NCBI GenBank assembly: GCA_964429355.1
Contig: CAYSCH010000536.1
Location: 1 to 5,015 of the forward strand
DNA length: 5,015 nucleotides
Source of the DNA: JAAYAY01 sp964429355
GTDB lineage: Bacteria > Planctomycetota > Planctomycetia > Pirellulales > Thermoguttaceae
Direction of reading: 5' to 3'
The notes under the pieces are model-generated. The model was not told the origin of the DNA and made no database searches. It was given only the letters and a program-made list of their open reading frames with translations. A program made the position numbers and the translations under genes. This document shows, piece by piece, positions 1-5,015 of this stretch (positions are counted from its first letter, which is position 1; every line of letters starts with the position of its first letter).

Positions 1-290
1 ATACGCAACCCGTCGGCAAGGGCTGCCGGAAAATCCGCCGCACTGACACCGAGCAGGCTGATCTTTGCCACCGCCCGGCCCCACGCTCGAACCCGGCGGG
101 CAATCACCTCCAGCAGCAACGACTTCCCGCTCCCGCTGGGCCCGAGGAGGAGGCCCAGCCTCCGATGCTCCTCGATCAGAAAGTGAATTCTCGCCAACGC
201 CTCCTCATGCCCGGGACTGGCAAAGAACTGGCGCGGATCAAGCTGCGGACCAAACGGCGAACGGCTTAACCCCCAATGTGATGGATACAT
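1..290 (-). CDS. ExeA/GspA-like AAA ATPase, N-terminal part (cut by window edge)
   Basis: The visible part is 96 codons and runs off the left edge, so the C-terminal ATPase half is missing. The protein starts MYPSHWGL with SPFG just after. This aromatic N-terminus, followed by DPxxFF and a helical HEEALARIHFLIEE stretch (residues 28-41), is typical of ExeA/GspA-type ATPases. A Walker A loop, GPSGSGKS, is at residues 50-57, with K56 and S57 as the expected nucleotide-binding residues. Walker B lies beyond the window. By family knowledge such ATPases couple ATP hydrolysis to assembly of envelope machinery, for example the type II secretion secretin with ExeB. In planctomycetes many copies have no proven role, so the function here is inferred. 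The ATG at 288-290 was chosen because it gives the canonical family N-terminus. The ribosome site before it is poor, and the start lies inside the upstream 77-codon frame, which hints at translational coupling. Another P-loop ATPase of the same fold remains possible. Confidence 0.87.
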   Translation of the reverse strand, partial: MYPSHWGLSRSPFGPQLDPRQFFASPGHEEALARIHFLIEEHRRLGLLLGPSGSGKSLLLEVIARRVRAWGRAVAKISLLGVSAADFPAALADGLR

Positions 291-471
291 GGTCCCGTTG
301 TTGCTCGCAGTAAACCGTGCCACCCAATCCGCCGCAATCCAGCTTCTTGCGGTTGCGGAGGAAATATTGTGGGATAGTCAACACCGACCTGAATCGCAAG
401 CTCTGGGAATCATCTCCGTCGAGAATCAGTAGCCTCACGGGGATTGGAGCCCAGGTTTCAAGCTGTGTCAT
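238..471 (-). CDS. Possible small protein of 77 aa overlapping the ExeA-like start
   Basis: I do not recognise this protein. The frame opens with ATG (469-471), preceded by GGGAA at an 8-base spacing, and ends at TGA (238-240), 53 bases inside the ExeA-like gene in a different frame. The product starts MTQLETWAPIPVRLLILDGDD and continues with alternating hydrophobic and polar residues (RFRSVLTIPQYFL, later HVSITLG), suggesting a small beta-rich soluble protein. No signal peptide or membrane helix is seen. My hand count of GC by codon position over the first 67 codons is roughly 60/42/64 percent. The low second position looks coding, but third-position GC is only slightly above the first, weaker than expected for a GC-rich genome. 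The order (small gene, then ATPase, same strand, overlapping) fits a coupled pair. The same frame stays open through antisense rsmE, so openness alone proves little. It could be noncoding leader of the ATPase gene. Confidence 0.42.
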   Translation of the reverse strand: MTQLETWAPIPVRLLILDGDDSQSLRFRSVLTIPQYFLRNRKKLDCGGLGGTVYCEQQRDHVSITLGVKPFAVWSAA

Positions 472-512
472 CCCGCCGATTCCCGGCGCGCACCCTTCCC
501 GCCGCCGCACAA

Positions 513-541
513 TTCCACGTCTCTTCTCTCTTCGGTAGAAT
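513..541 (+). promoter_or_regulatory. Weak candidate promoter for rsmE
   Basis: TAGAAT at 536-541 matches the sigma-70 -10 consensus at five of six positions and lies 47 bases before the rsmE start. The hexamer at -35 with 17-base spacing (TTCCAC, 513-518) is poor, so this rests on the -10 box alone. A GGAG at 561-564 is too far (24 bases) from the ATG to act as a normal ribosome site. Confidence 0.22.
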
Positions 542-588
542 GGGCACGAAAACTTGATCCGGAGTAACCCGCACGGCCCGCAGACCCA

Positions 589-1314
589 ATGACGCAACGC
601 TATTTCGTCGAGAATCCGATCTTCGAGGGGCAAGCCGTCCTGACGGACGCCGAAGCCCATCACCTCCTCCACGTCATGCGGGCAAAACCGGGGGATGAGG
701 TCGTTCTGTTCGATGGTTCCGGTGCCGAGTATCTCGCCCGAGTCGACGCGCTGCGCCGCTCCGAGGTCCGGCTTGTGGTCCTCGAACGTCGCGCGATCGA
801 TCGCGAGCTGGCGCACGGGCTGATTCTGGGCGTGGCTCTTCCCAAGGGGGACCGCCAGCGCTGGCTGGTGGAAAAGGCCGTCGAACTGGGTGTCACGCGA
901 CTGGTTCCCCTCGAAACCGCCCGCAGTGTGGCGCAGCCTAATGAGAAGGCCGTTGAACGGCTCCGCCGCGGAGTCATCGAGGCCTCGAAACAATGCGGCC
1001 GAAACCGCCTCATGGAGATTGCCTTCCCGCAGGACTGGCCCGAGTTCGTCAGCTCGCACGACTCGGTCCCGCTTCGTCTCCTGGCCCACCCTTCGCCCGA
1101 ACTGCGGCCGCCAGCGCTTGCCCCTTCCATGTCCGGCGCGGTGGCGATCGGTGTGGGGGCGGAAGGGGGCTTTACCGACGACGAAGTCGGCCTGGCGATC
1201 GGCCACGGCTGGCAACCGATCAGTCTTGGTCCCCGTATCCTCCGCATCGAAACCGCCGCCCTGGCCCTCGCTGCCCTGGCGGCAATGAACCTCAGCCCCC
1301 AGCCCGGCTTCTGA
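589..1314 (+). CDS. rsmE: 16S rRNA (uracil-1498-N3)-methyltransferase RsmE
   Basis: RsmE methylates N3 of U1498 in helix 44 of 16S rRNA, using S-adenosylmethionine, on the assembled 30S subunit in the cytoplasm. At 241 aa the length is normal. The N-terminal PUA-like RNA-binding domain (about 1-70) shows HHLLHVMRAKPGDEV (24-38). The C-terminal SPOUT knot (about 76-235) carries the diagnostic blocks: LPKGDR (84-89), EKAVELGV (95-102), EASKQCGR (131-138), the SAM loop GVGAEGGF (188-195) and LGPRILRIETA (213-223). The usual proline of the GPEGG loop is alanine here (A191), a mild deviation. The ATG at 589 begins the family-typical MTQRYFVE, and no strong Shine-Dalgarno precedes it. It diverges from the minus-strand genes on its left and is followed by a 181-base gap, so it is probably monocistronic. 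No factor-independent terminator is seen after it. Confidence 0.96.
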   Translation: MTQRYFVENPIFEGQAVLTDAEAHHLLHVMRAKPGDEVVLFDGSGAEYLARVDALRRSEVRLVVLERRAIDRELAHGLILGVALPKGDRQRWLVEKAVELGVTRLVPLETARSVAQPNEKAVERLRRGVIEASKQCGRNRLMEIAFPQDWPEFVSSHDSVPLRLLAHPSPELRPPALAPSMSGAVAIGVGAEGGFTDDEVGLAIGHGWQPISLGPRILRIETAALALAALAAMNLSPQPGF

Positions 1315-1416
1315 ACCTTCCCCTTTGCGTCACGTAGCCTCTGCTGGTTGGTTGCCGTGGAATAGGCCGGGAGTCTGAGTAGCGATCCTCGTCGGAGATC
1401 CCGTCACCGGCGATGC

Positions 1417-1445
1417 TTGCACTCCCGCGCCCCATCGGCCAGAAT
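1417..1445 (+). promoter_or_regulatory. Weak candidate promoter for the NRAMP-like gene
   Basis: TTGCAC (1417-1422) and CAGAAT (1440-1445) are separated by exactly 17 bases, matching consensus at 3/6 and 4/6 positions. Transcription would start near 1452, leaving a leader of about 44 bases before the ATG at 1496. The rest of the 1315-1495 gap shows no gene, hairpin or repeat that I can support. Confidence 0.22.
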
Positions 1446-1495
1446 CGTGCAGACACGTTTTGGCATGCCCGGCCGCCCCATTCCAACAGGTACCC

Positions 1496-3061
1496 ATGAC
1501 CGACGCCACGCCCGAAAACCAGGTCCGCATGCCACCACGAACCGTGTTCGGTATCCTGAGCCAGCTTGGCCCAGGGTTGATCATCGCCGGTGCCATCGTC
1601 GGTTCAGGCGAACTCATTGCAACCACCAAGACCGGCGCCCAGGCCGGATTCTGGCTCCTCTGGCTGATCCTCATCGGCTGCGTGATCAAGGTTTTCGTCC
1701 AGATTGAATTCGGACGCTACGCCGTTTCGTCCGGCCAGACGACCATGGCTGCCATGAACGAAGTTCCCGGCCCGCGGCTCGGCGTCAACTGGCTCCTCTG
1801 GTACTGGCTGGTGATGTTCATTGCCAGCCTCGCCCAGCTTGGGGGCATCGTCCACGGCGTCGGCCAGTCCCTGGCCATGAACGTCCCCCTGGACGGCAGT
1901 TTCAACCGTTTCCTCGACGCGCAGGACACCTGGGACGCCCAGGCCGAACCGATACGCACACAACTCCAGGGTGAATTGTCTGGAATCAGCGATCTGGAAC
2001 TCCAGTCGGCCGTTGCGGACCGGCTCGGCTCACCTCGCCCGAACGAGCAGATGATCGAGTACTTCTGGACCGACGACATCACCTGGGCCGGCCTGGTGAC
2101 AGCCATAACGATTGCGATCTTGCTGGTTGGGCGTTACACGGTGATCCAGAACTGCTCGACAGCGATGGTGGCTGCGTTCACGGCGGTCACGATCTTCTGT
2201 GTGTTCGCCATGCAGTACCATGCGGCCTGGGCCGTGCAGTGGACCGACCTGGCCGACGGGCTCAGCTTTCGCCTGCCTCCGGTCGTGGAAGGCATGAGCC
2301 GCTGGGCGCCTTTGAGCACGGCCCTGGCTACCTTCGGCATTATCGGAGTCGGCACTTCGGAGCTGATTGCCTATCCCTACTGGTGTCTTGAAAAGGGCTA
2401 CGCCCGTTACGTCGGCCCTTGCGATCCATCCGACGACTGGGCCGAGCGGGCTCGCGGCTGGATGCGTGTCATGCGATGGGATGCGGCCATATCGATGCTG
2501 ATCTACACCTTCGCCACGGTTGCCTTCTACCTGCTCGGCGCCTCGGTCCTCCACCGCAGCGGGCTGGATCCCAAGGGGAGTCATCTCGTGCGCACCCTTG
2601 GCGAAATGTACGTGCCGGTTTTCGGTACCTGGGCTAAGACCTTCTTTCTCTTCGGTGCTTTTGCCGTTCTCTATTCGACGTTCTTTGTTGCCACCGCCGG
2701 CCACACCCGGGTTGCCGCCGACGCGGTCAAAGTCTTCGGCGTGGGCCGGCGCGACGAAAGGGCGCGGCGTTGGTGGATCAAGTCCATCTGCATGTTATTT
2801 CCAGCATTCGCCATGGTCACCTGCATCTTCATCCGCAAGCCGGGCGAGTTGGTCCTGTTCAGCGGCGTCATGCAGGCCGTCATGCTCCCCATGCTTGCCG
2901 GTGCCACCTTGTATTTCCGCTATCGCCGTTGCGACCGGCGGATCGTTCCGGGACGCCTCTGGGACTTCATGCTCTGGCTTTCCGCCATCGGAATGCTCGT
3001 GGCCGGGGTCTGGGCCGGGATCAGCGAAGCGATCAGACTCCTTCGCGCCGGCGGCATGTGA
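1496..3061 (+). CDS. NRAMP-superfamily transporter with non-classical substrate motifs
   Basis: The product is a 521-aa polytopic inner-membrane protein. About 11 helices are visible, roughly at 22-44, 51-71, 98-124, 197-214, 220-240, 272-296, 330-352, 380-402, 428-446, 450-474 and 488-512. The start GPGLIIAGAIVGSGELIA (25-42) and the overall layout match NRAMP-family sequences of the LeuT fold, which normally import Mn2+ or Fe2+ with protons. The classical TM1 DPGN and TM6 MPH metal-binding motifs are absent. Their places are taken by VGSGELIA (35-42) and VGTSELIAYPY (285-295), so the metal and even the substrate class are uncertain. A soluble acidic insert of about 60 residues (133-196) follows TM3. 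The ATG at 1496 is preferred: an in-frame TTG at 1460 would add 12 residues unlike the family N-terminus. Only a weak AGG (1488-1490) precedes it. The gene lies alone between rsmE and a convergent protease gene. Confidence 0.9.
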   Translation: MTDATPENQVRMPPRTVFGILSQLGPGLIIAGAIVGSGELIATTKTGAQAGFWLLWLILIGCVIKVFVQIEFGRYAVSSGQTTMAAMNEVPGPRLGVNWLLWYWLVMFIASLAQLGGIVHGVGQSLAMNVPLDGSFNRFLDAQDTWDAQAEPIRTQLQGELSGISDLELQSAVADRLGSPRPNEQMIEYFWTDDITWAGLVTAITIAILLVGRYTVIQNCSTAMVAAFTAVTIFCVFAMQYHAAWAVQWTDLADGLSFRLPPVVEGMSRWAPLSTALATFGIIGVGTSELIAYPYWCLEKGYARYVGPCDPSDDWAERARGWMRVMRWDAAISMLIYTFATVAFYLLGASVLHRSGLDPKGSHLVRTLGEMYVPVFGTWAKTFFLFGAFAVLYSTFFVATAGHTRVAADAVKVFGVGRRDERARRWWIKSICMLFPAFAMVTCIFIRKPGELVLFSGVMQAVMLPMLAGATLYFRYRRCDRRIVPGRLWDFMLWLSAIGMLVAGVWAGISEAIRLLRAGGM

Positions 3062-3099
3062 AGTGTGTGGCGTTGGCGGAGACGCTGTTTGCCTGGCAT

Positions 3100-3183
3100 T
3101 TCACCAGCCAGATCTTCCAGGGCAGCCGCCCGGGCTACGAGATGTTGGCCTGTCTTGACCCATCCAACTTCACCAGCCAGATC
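3100..3183. repeat. 15-base direct repeat flanking the protease stop codon
   Basis: TTCACCAGCCAGATC occurs at 3100-3114 and 3169-3183, exactly 69 bases apart. On the minus strand it encodes IWLVK near the C-terminus of the CPBP protein. The second copy lies past the TAG stop (3135-3137) but in the same reading frame, 23 codons on. Short similar stretches (CAGGCCAAC and CAGGCAAAC) follow each copy. This suggests a local duplication at the gene's 3' end. Confidence 0.6.
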
Positions 3184-3746
3184 AGCCCGACGAAGTCGTA
3201 AACGGCGTGGGTCACAATCGGTACCAGGAGATTGCCGCTGGCGATCCAGAGGGCGCCAAGAACCAGCCCCATGACGGCCGCCAGGAGAATGTAGGCGCCG
3301 TTCATCGGATGCAGCAATCCAAAGAGGATCGATGCGGCGGCCAACGCCACCCAGACGCCCGTCGGCGGGCCGATCCAGTGTGAAAGTCCCTCCTGGAGAA
3401 GGCCGCGAAACAGGAGTTCCTCGCCGATGCCGGCCAGGGCGGAGATGACCGCCAGTTCGGCCACGGACGTCTTGACGAACATCGGTCGAATCAGCCGATC
3501 GACCACGTCCTGCACGTCGCTGAATGGCCAGAAGGGGAACCGCTGGCAGGCCAGCAGGGCTCCTACCAGCGGCAGCGCCGCCAGGCATCCCCACAGAATC
3601 GCCCACCAGTCGCCCGCAACCAGATCCAGCGGATTCATCCCGACCAGCCAGCCCAGCGCGACGGCGAGCAGTCCCAGGCCTCCCTCCATGAGCACCGCCA
3701 TCGCGATGAGATCTCGTCTAGAAGGTTCGCTTGATGAAATGTTCAC
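3135..3746 (-). CDS. CPBP-family intramembrane glutamic protease (Abi/CAAX-like)
   Basis: The 203-aa membrane protein has the CPBP (Abi, PF02517) motifs in order: EELLFRG (109-115; catalytic E109/E110 and R114), FGLLH (142-146; H146) and HAVYD (180-184; H180, D184). Hydrophobic helices are seen at about 14-36, 48-67, 93-107, 131-146, 150-168 and 172-192. Members relate to the Rce1 prenyl-protein endopeptidase. In bacteria they act in membrane protein processing or bacteriocin immunity, but substrates are seldom known and none is suggested here. The start is uncertain. I chose GTG at 3744-3746 (MNISSSEPSRRDL), with AGAG nine bases upstream. The frame stays open to an ATG at 4007, but those 87 extra residues are rich in Cys, Arg and Pro and look noncoding. 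The shortest alternative is ATG at 3701. The gene converges on the NRAMP-like gene with 73 bases between stops and no clear terminator. Confidence 0.9.
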   Translation of the reverse strand: MNISSSEPSRRDLIAMAVLMEGGLGLLAVALGWLVGMNPLDLVAGDWWAILWGCLAALPLVGALLACQRFPFWPFSDVQDVVDRLIRPMFVKTSVAELAVISALAGIGEELLFRGLLQEGLSHWIGPPTGVWVALAAASILFGLLHPMNGAYILLAAVMGLVLGALWIASGNLLVPIVTHAVYDFVGLIWLVKLDGSRQANIS

Positions 3747-4348
3747 ATCTAGGTTCTCTGGACCATGAAATGATGCTGAAAGGCTTTGTGTGATTCCCAG
3801 AGGCAAATGTGGCGAGGCGATCAGGAACTCGATGGGCCGGGACTGACAGAGTTTGCAGGCCAAGAGCGGACGGAACCCGAGCGCAGGGCAAGCCCGCGCG
3901 GCTATCTTCAGGACAACTATTTTTGGCGAATCACGCAATTCCCGCCCTCGATGGGCACGGGTATTGTGTCCGGAAGAACGGTCTTGCCCGATAAGCATTC
4001 CACCCACAGGCCCTTGCGTTGGACGGTGTCTCGACTGCCACCGGTATCCTAATCAGCCAGATGGGCACGAGGAAGACAAGAGTGGTAGCCAAACGAGGAA
4101 GTCTCCTTGGGGCTATCGAGGCTCGTGGGCGATGATTCTGTGGTCGTGTTGAACCTATTCCACACGATTCCTGCCGTGCGTCACCAGCGGCTCGCACTAT
4201 GCCGGGACAAGGCCGAAACAAGCAACAGCGAGGATTGTTCCCCCCGGAATGACGGGTTACTTACGGTGGGACACGCCCAGAGCCCGCATTCGGTAGAACT
4301 TCGCTCTTTGTCCGGCGTTCCGCCTTCTTTTCCGTCCTCCGCCACTCC
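3747..4348. other. Gene-free stretch of about 600 bases
   Basis: This stretch lies between the divergent protease and ppdK genes. Several short frames are open on both strands, but none has a recognisable protein, a credible ribosome site or family-like residues. A minus-strand frame (3931-4221) includes one hydrophobic run, LVFLVPIWLIRIPV, but is otherwise rich in Arg, Pro and Cys. I see no tRNA, rRNA or transposase remnant. It must hold the promoter of the protease gene, which I could not place. The only notable structure is the palindrome at 4144-4167. The length allows an unrecognised small RNA or a decayed gene. Confidence 0.5.
4144..4167. repeat. 24-base imperfect palindrome (possible operator or hairpin)
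   Basis: Arms TCGTGTTGAA (4144-4153) and TTCCACACGA (4158-4167) are reverse complements at nine of ten positions around the 4-base spacer CCTA. No T-run follows, so it is not a standard terminator. It lies about 180 bases upstream of the ppdK -35 box and 400 bases from the protease start. It could be a dimeric regulator site or an RNA hairpin; its regulator is unknown. Confidence 0.4.
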
Positions 4349-4377
4349 TTGACCCCCTTCCGGGACCCTGCTAAATT
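4349..4377 (+). promoter_or_regulatory. Probable sigma-70 promoter of ppdK
   Basis: TTGACC (4349-4354, 5/6 to consensus) and TAAATT (4372-4377, 4/6) are spaced by the ideal 17 bases. TGC directly before the -10 box makes an extended -10 element. Transcription should start near 4384, giving a leader of about 120 bases before the ppdK ATG. This is the best promoter in the window. Confidence 0.6.
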
Positions 4378-4402
4378 GACGGATTTCACTTTGGGAAAAA
4401 TC

Positions 4403-4465
4403 GCTCTCCAGTGGCCAGTCCACTCGCGGGAGCCTGTCTGCGGTCCGTTCTCAGGTTGGACTGCG
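4403..4465 (+). promoter_or_regulatory. Two predicted stem-loops in the ppdK leader
   Basis: Hairpin one (4403-4433) has an outer stem GCTC(T)CC with GGGAGC and an inner stem AGTGG/CCACT closing the loop CCAGT. A one-base bulge and a three-base bulge separate its parts. Hairpin two (4439-4465) has an eight-pair stem, TGCGGTCC with GGACTGCG, including two G-U pairs and an 11-base loop. Neither is followed by a U-run, so these are not terminators. They match no riboswitch class I can name. They may modulate mRNA stability or translation, or be incidental in GC-rich DNA. Confidence 0.35.
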
Positions 4466-4492
4466 AATATTTCCTGGTTTCTCTGTCACTGT

Positions 4493-4497
4493 AAAGG
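4493..4497 (+). promoter_or_regulatory. Ribosome binding site of ppdK
   Basis: AAAGG ends 10 bases before the ATG at 4508. It fits the anti-Shine-Dalgarno partially and supports this start, which also gives the family-typical N-terminus. Confidence 0.5.
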
Positions 4498-4507
4498 CTC
4501 AAATCTC

Positions 4508-5015
4508 ATGGCACCCAAATACGTCTACAGCTTCGGTTCCACCGGAACGGACGGCAACGCCTCCCAGCGCAACCTCCTTGGCGGCAAGGGAGCGAACCTG
4601 GCCGAGATGTGCAATCTCGGATTGCCCGTCCCCGCCGGATTCACGATCACCACCGAGTGCTGCACCGCTTTCTTCGCAGAAGGCAAGAAGTTCCCTGCGG
4701 GCCTCAAGGAAGAGGTCCAGGCGGCCCTCAAGAAGACCGAAGCAGCCATGGGCATGAAATACGGCGACGCGGAGAATCCGCTGTTGATCTCCAGCCGGTC
4801 GGGTGCCCGCAGTTCGATGCCCGGCATGATGGAGACCGTGCTCAATGTGGGGCTCTGCTCCAAGACGATTCCGGGCCTGGTCAAGAAATCAGGCAACGAG
4901 CGTTTCGTCTACGACGCCTACCGCCGCCTGATCACGATGTATTCCGACGTGGTCATGGAAAAGGCCGAAGGGATTGAGCCCGCCGAGGGCAAAGGCGTGC
5001 GAGTTCAGCTCGAGC
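4508..5015 (+). CDS. ppdK: Pyruvate, phosphate dikinase, N-terminal part (cut by window edge)
   Basis: PPDK reversibly converts pyruvate, ATP and phosphate to PEP, AMP and PPi in the cytoplasm, linking glycolysis and gluconeogenesis; some bacteria run it for PPi-driven glycolysis. The 169 visible codons cover the start of the N-terminal ATP-grasp domain: MAPKYVYSFG, then RNLLGGKGANLAEM (21-34), LPVPAGFTITTE (39-50), LLISSRSGARSSMPGMMET (92-110) and FVYDAYRRLITMYSDVVME (133-151). K27 and R97 align with the nucleotide-binding K22 and R92 of the Clostridium symbiosum enzyme (alignment from memory, constant offset of five). PPDKs are usually about 870-910 aa, so the catalytic-histidine swivelling domain and the PEP/pyruvate TIM barrel lie to the right. 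PEP synthase is excluded because the RNLLGGKG and SGARSSMPGMM forms are PPDK-specific. It has its own promoter and leader, with no gene upstream on this strand for over 1.4 kb. The frame is intact to the edge. Confidence 0.97.
   Translation, partial: MAPKYVYSFGSTGTDGNASQRNLLGGKGANLAEMCNLGLPVPAGFTITTECCTAFFAEGKKFPAGLKEEVQAALKKTEAAMGMKYGDAENPLLISSRSGARSSMPGMMETVLNVGLCSKTIPGLVKKSGNERFVYDAYRRLITMYSDVVMEKAEGIEPAEGKGVRVQLE

Noticed and set aside
317..538. Plus-strand frame of 73 codons before rsmE
   Set aside because: No ribosome site, a Pro/Arg/Ser-rich product, and it is antisense to the better-looking minus-strand small frame.
472..1215. Long minus-strand open frame antisense to rsmE (upstream part of the frame ending at 238)
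   Set aside because: It lies opposite a well-supported rsmE, its product matches no family and is rich in His, Arg and Gly as expected of an antisense shadow. Only its last 77 codons, outside rsmE, were kept as a possibility.
1460..1495. TTG start for the NRAMP-like gene, adding 12 residues
   Set aside because: The extension (MACPAAPFQQVP) is unlike family N-termini, and the ATG at 1496 has better context.
2030..2704. Minus-strand frame of 224 codons inside the transporter gene
   Set aside because: It is fully antisense to the transporter, with a low-complexity His/Arg/Gly composition and no recognisable domain.
3062..3134. Bidirectional terminator between the convergent genes
   Set aside because: Only a four-pair stem (AGCC/GGCT near 3124-3136) is present, with no T-run on either side.
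3747..4007. N-terminal extension of the CPBP protein to the ATG at 4007
   Set aside because: The 87 residues have no helix or family similarity and a noncoding-like composition; the GTG at 3744-3746 gives a normal length.
3931..4221. Small minus-strand membrane protein
   Set aside because: There is a single hydrophobic run in an otherwise Arg/Pro-rich frame, with no ribosome site and no recognised family.
4289..4298. TTCGGTAGAA shared with 531-540, and ATGGGCACG shared by 540-548, 3951-3959 and 4061-4069
   Set aside because: Short 9-10 base repeats are expected by chance several times in 5 kb, and the second TAGAA copy lacks a -35 box.

Overview
This is a GC-rich bacterial segment with five confidently recognised genes and one plausible small gene. 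The best guess for the host is a planctomycete or a relative. That is an inference from three things: an ExeA-type ATPase with the N-terminus common in that group, an NRAMP-like carrier of the VGSGELIA type, and weak or absent Shine-Dalgarno sites at most starts. No ribosomal RNA or other taxonomic marker lies in the window.

Layout: (1) 1-290, minus strand: the first 96 codons of an ExeA/GspA-like AAA ATPase, cut by the window edge. A 77-codon minus-strand reading frame (238-471) overlaps its start by 53 bases and may be a small unrecognised gene translated just ahead of it. (2) 472-588: a divergent intergenic stretch. (3) 589-1314, plus strand: rsmE, the 16S rRNA U1498 methyltransferase. (4) 1496-3061, plus strand: an NRAMP-superfamily transporter in which the classical metal-binding motifs are replaced. 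(5) 3135-3746, minus strand: a CPBP (Abi/CAAX-like) intramembrane protease, convergent with the transporter, with a 15-base direct repeat at its 3' end. (6) 3747-4348: about 600 bases with no convincing gene and one good imperfect palindrome. (7) 4349-4507: a well-spaced promoter and a leader of about 120 nt able to form two stem-loops. (8) 4508-5015, plus strand: the N-terminal 169 codons of pyruvate phosphate dikinase (ppdK).

The genes do not form an obvious pathway. rRNA modification, metal or other solute transport, membrane proteolysis and the pyruvate/PEP interconversion are juxtaposed, mostly as separate transcription units. No mobile element, CRISPR array, tRNA or rRNA is visible. No complete novel system was found. 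The points most worth checking are the matching VG(S/T)xELIA motifs in the two pseudo-symmetric helices of the NRAMP-like transporter, the structured ppdK leader, and the small overlapping reading frame ahead of the ExeA-like gene.
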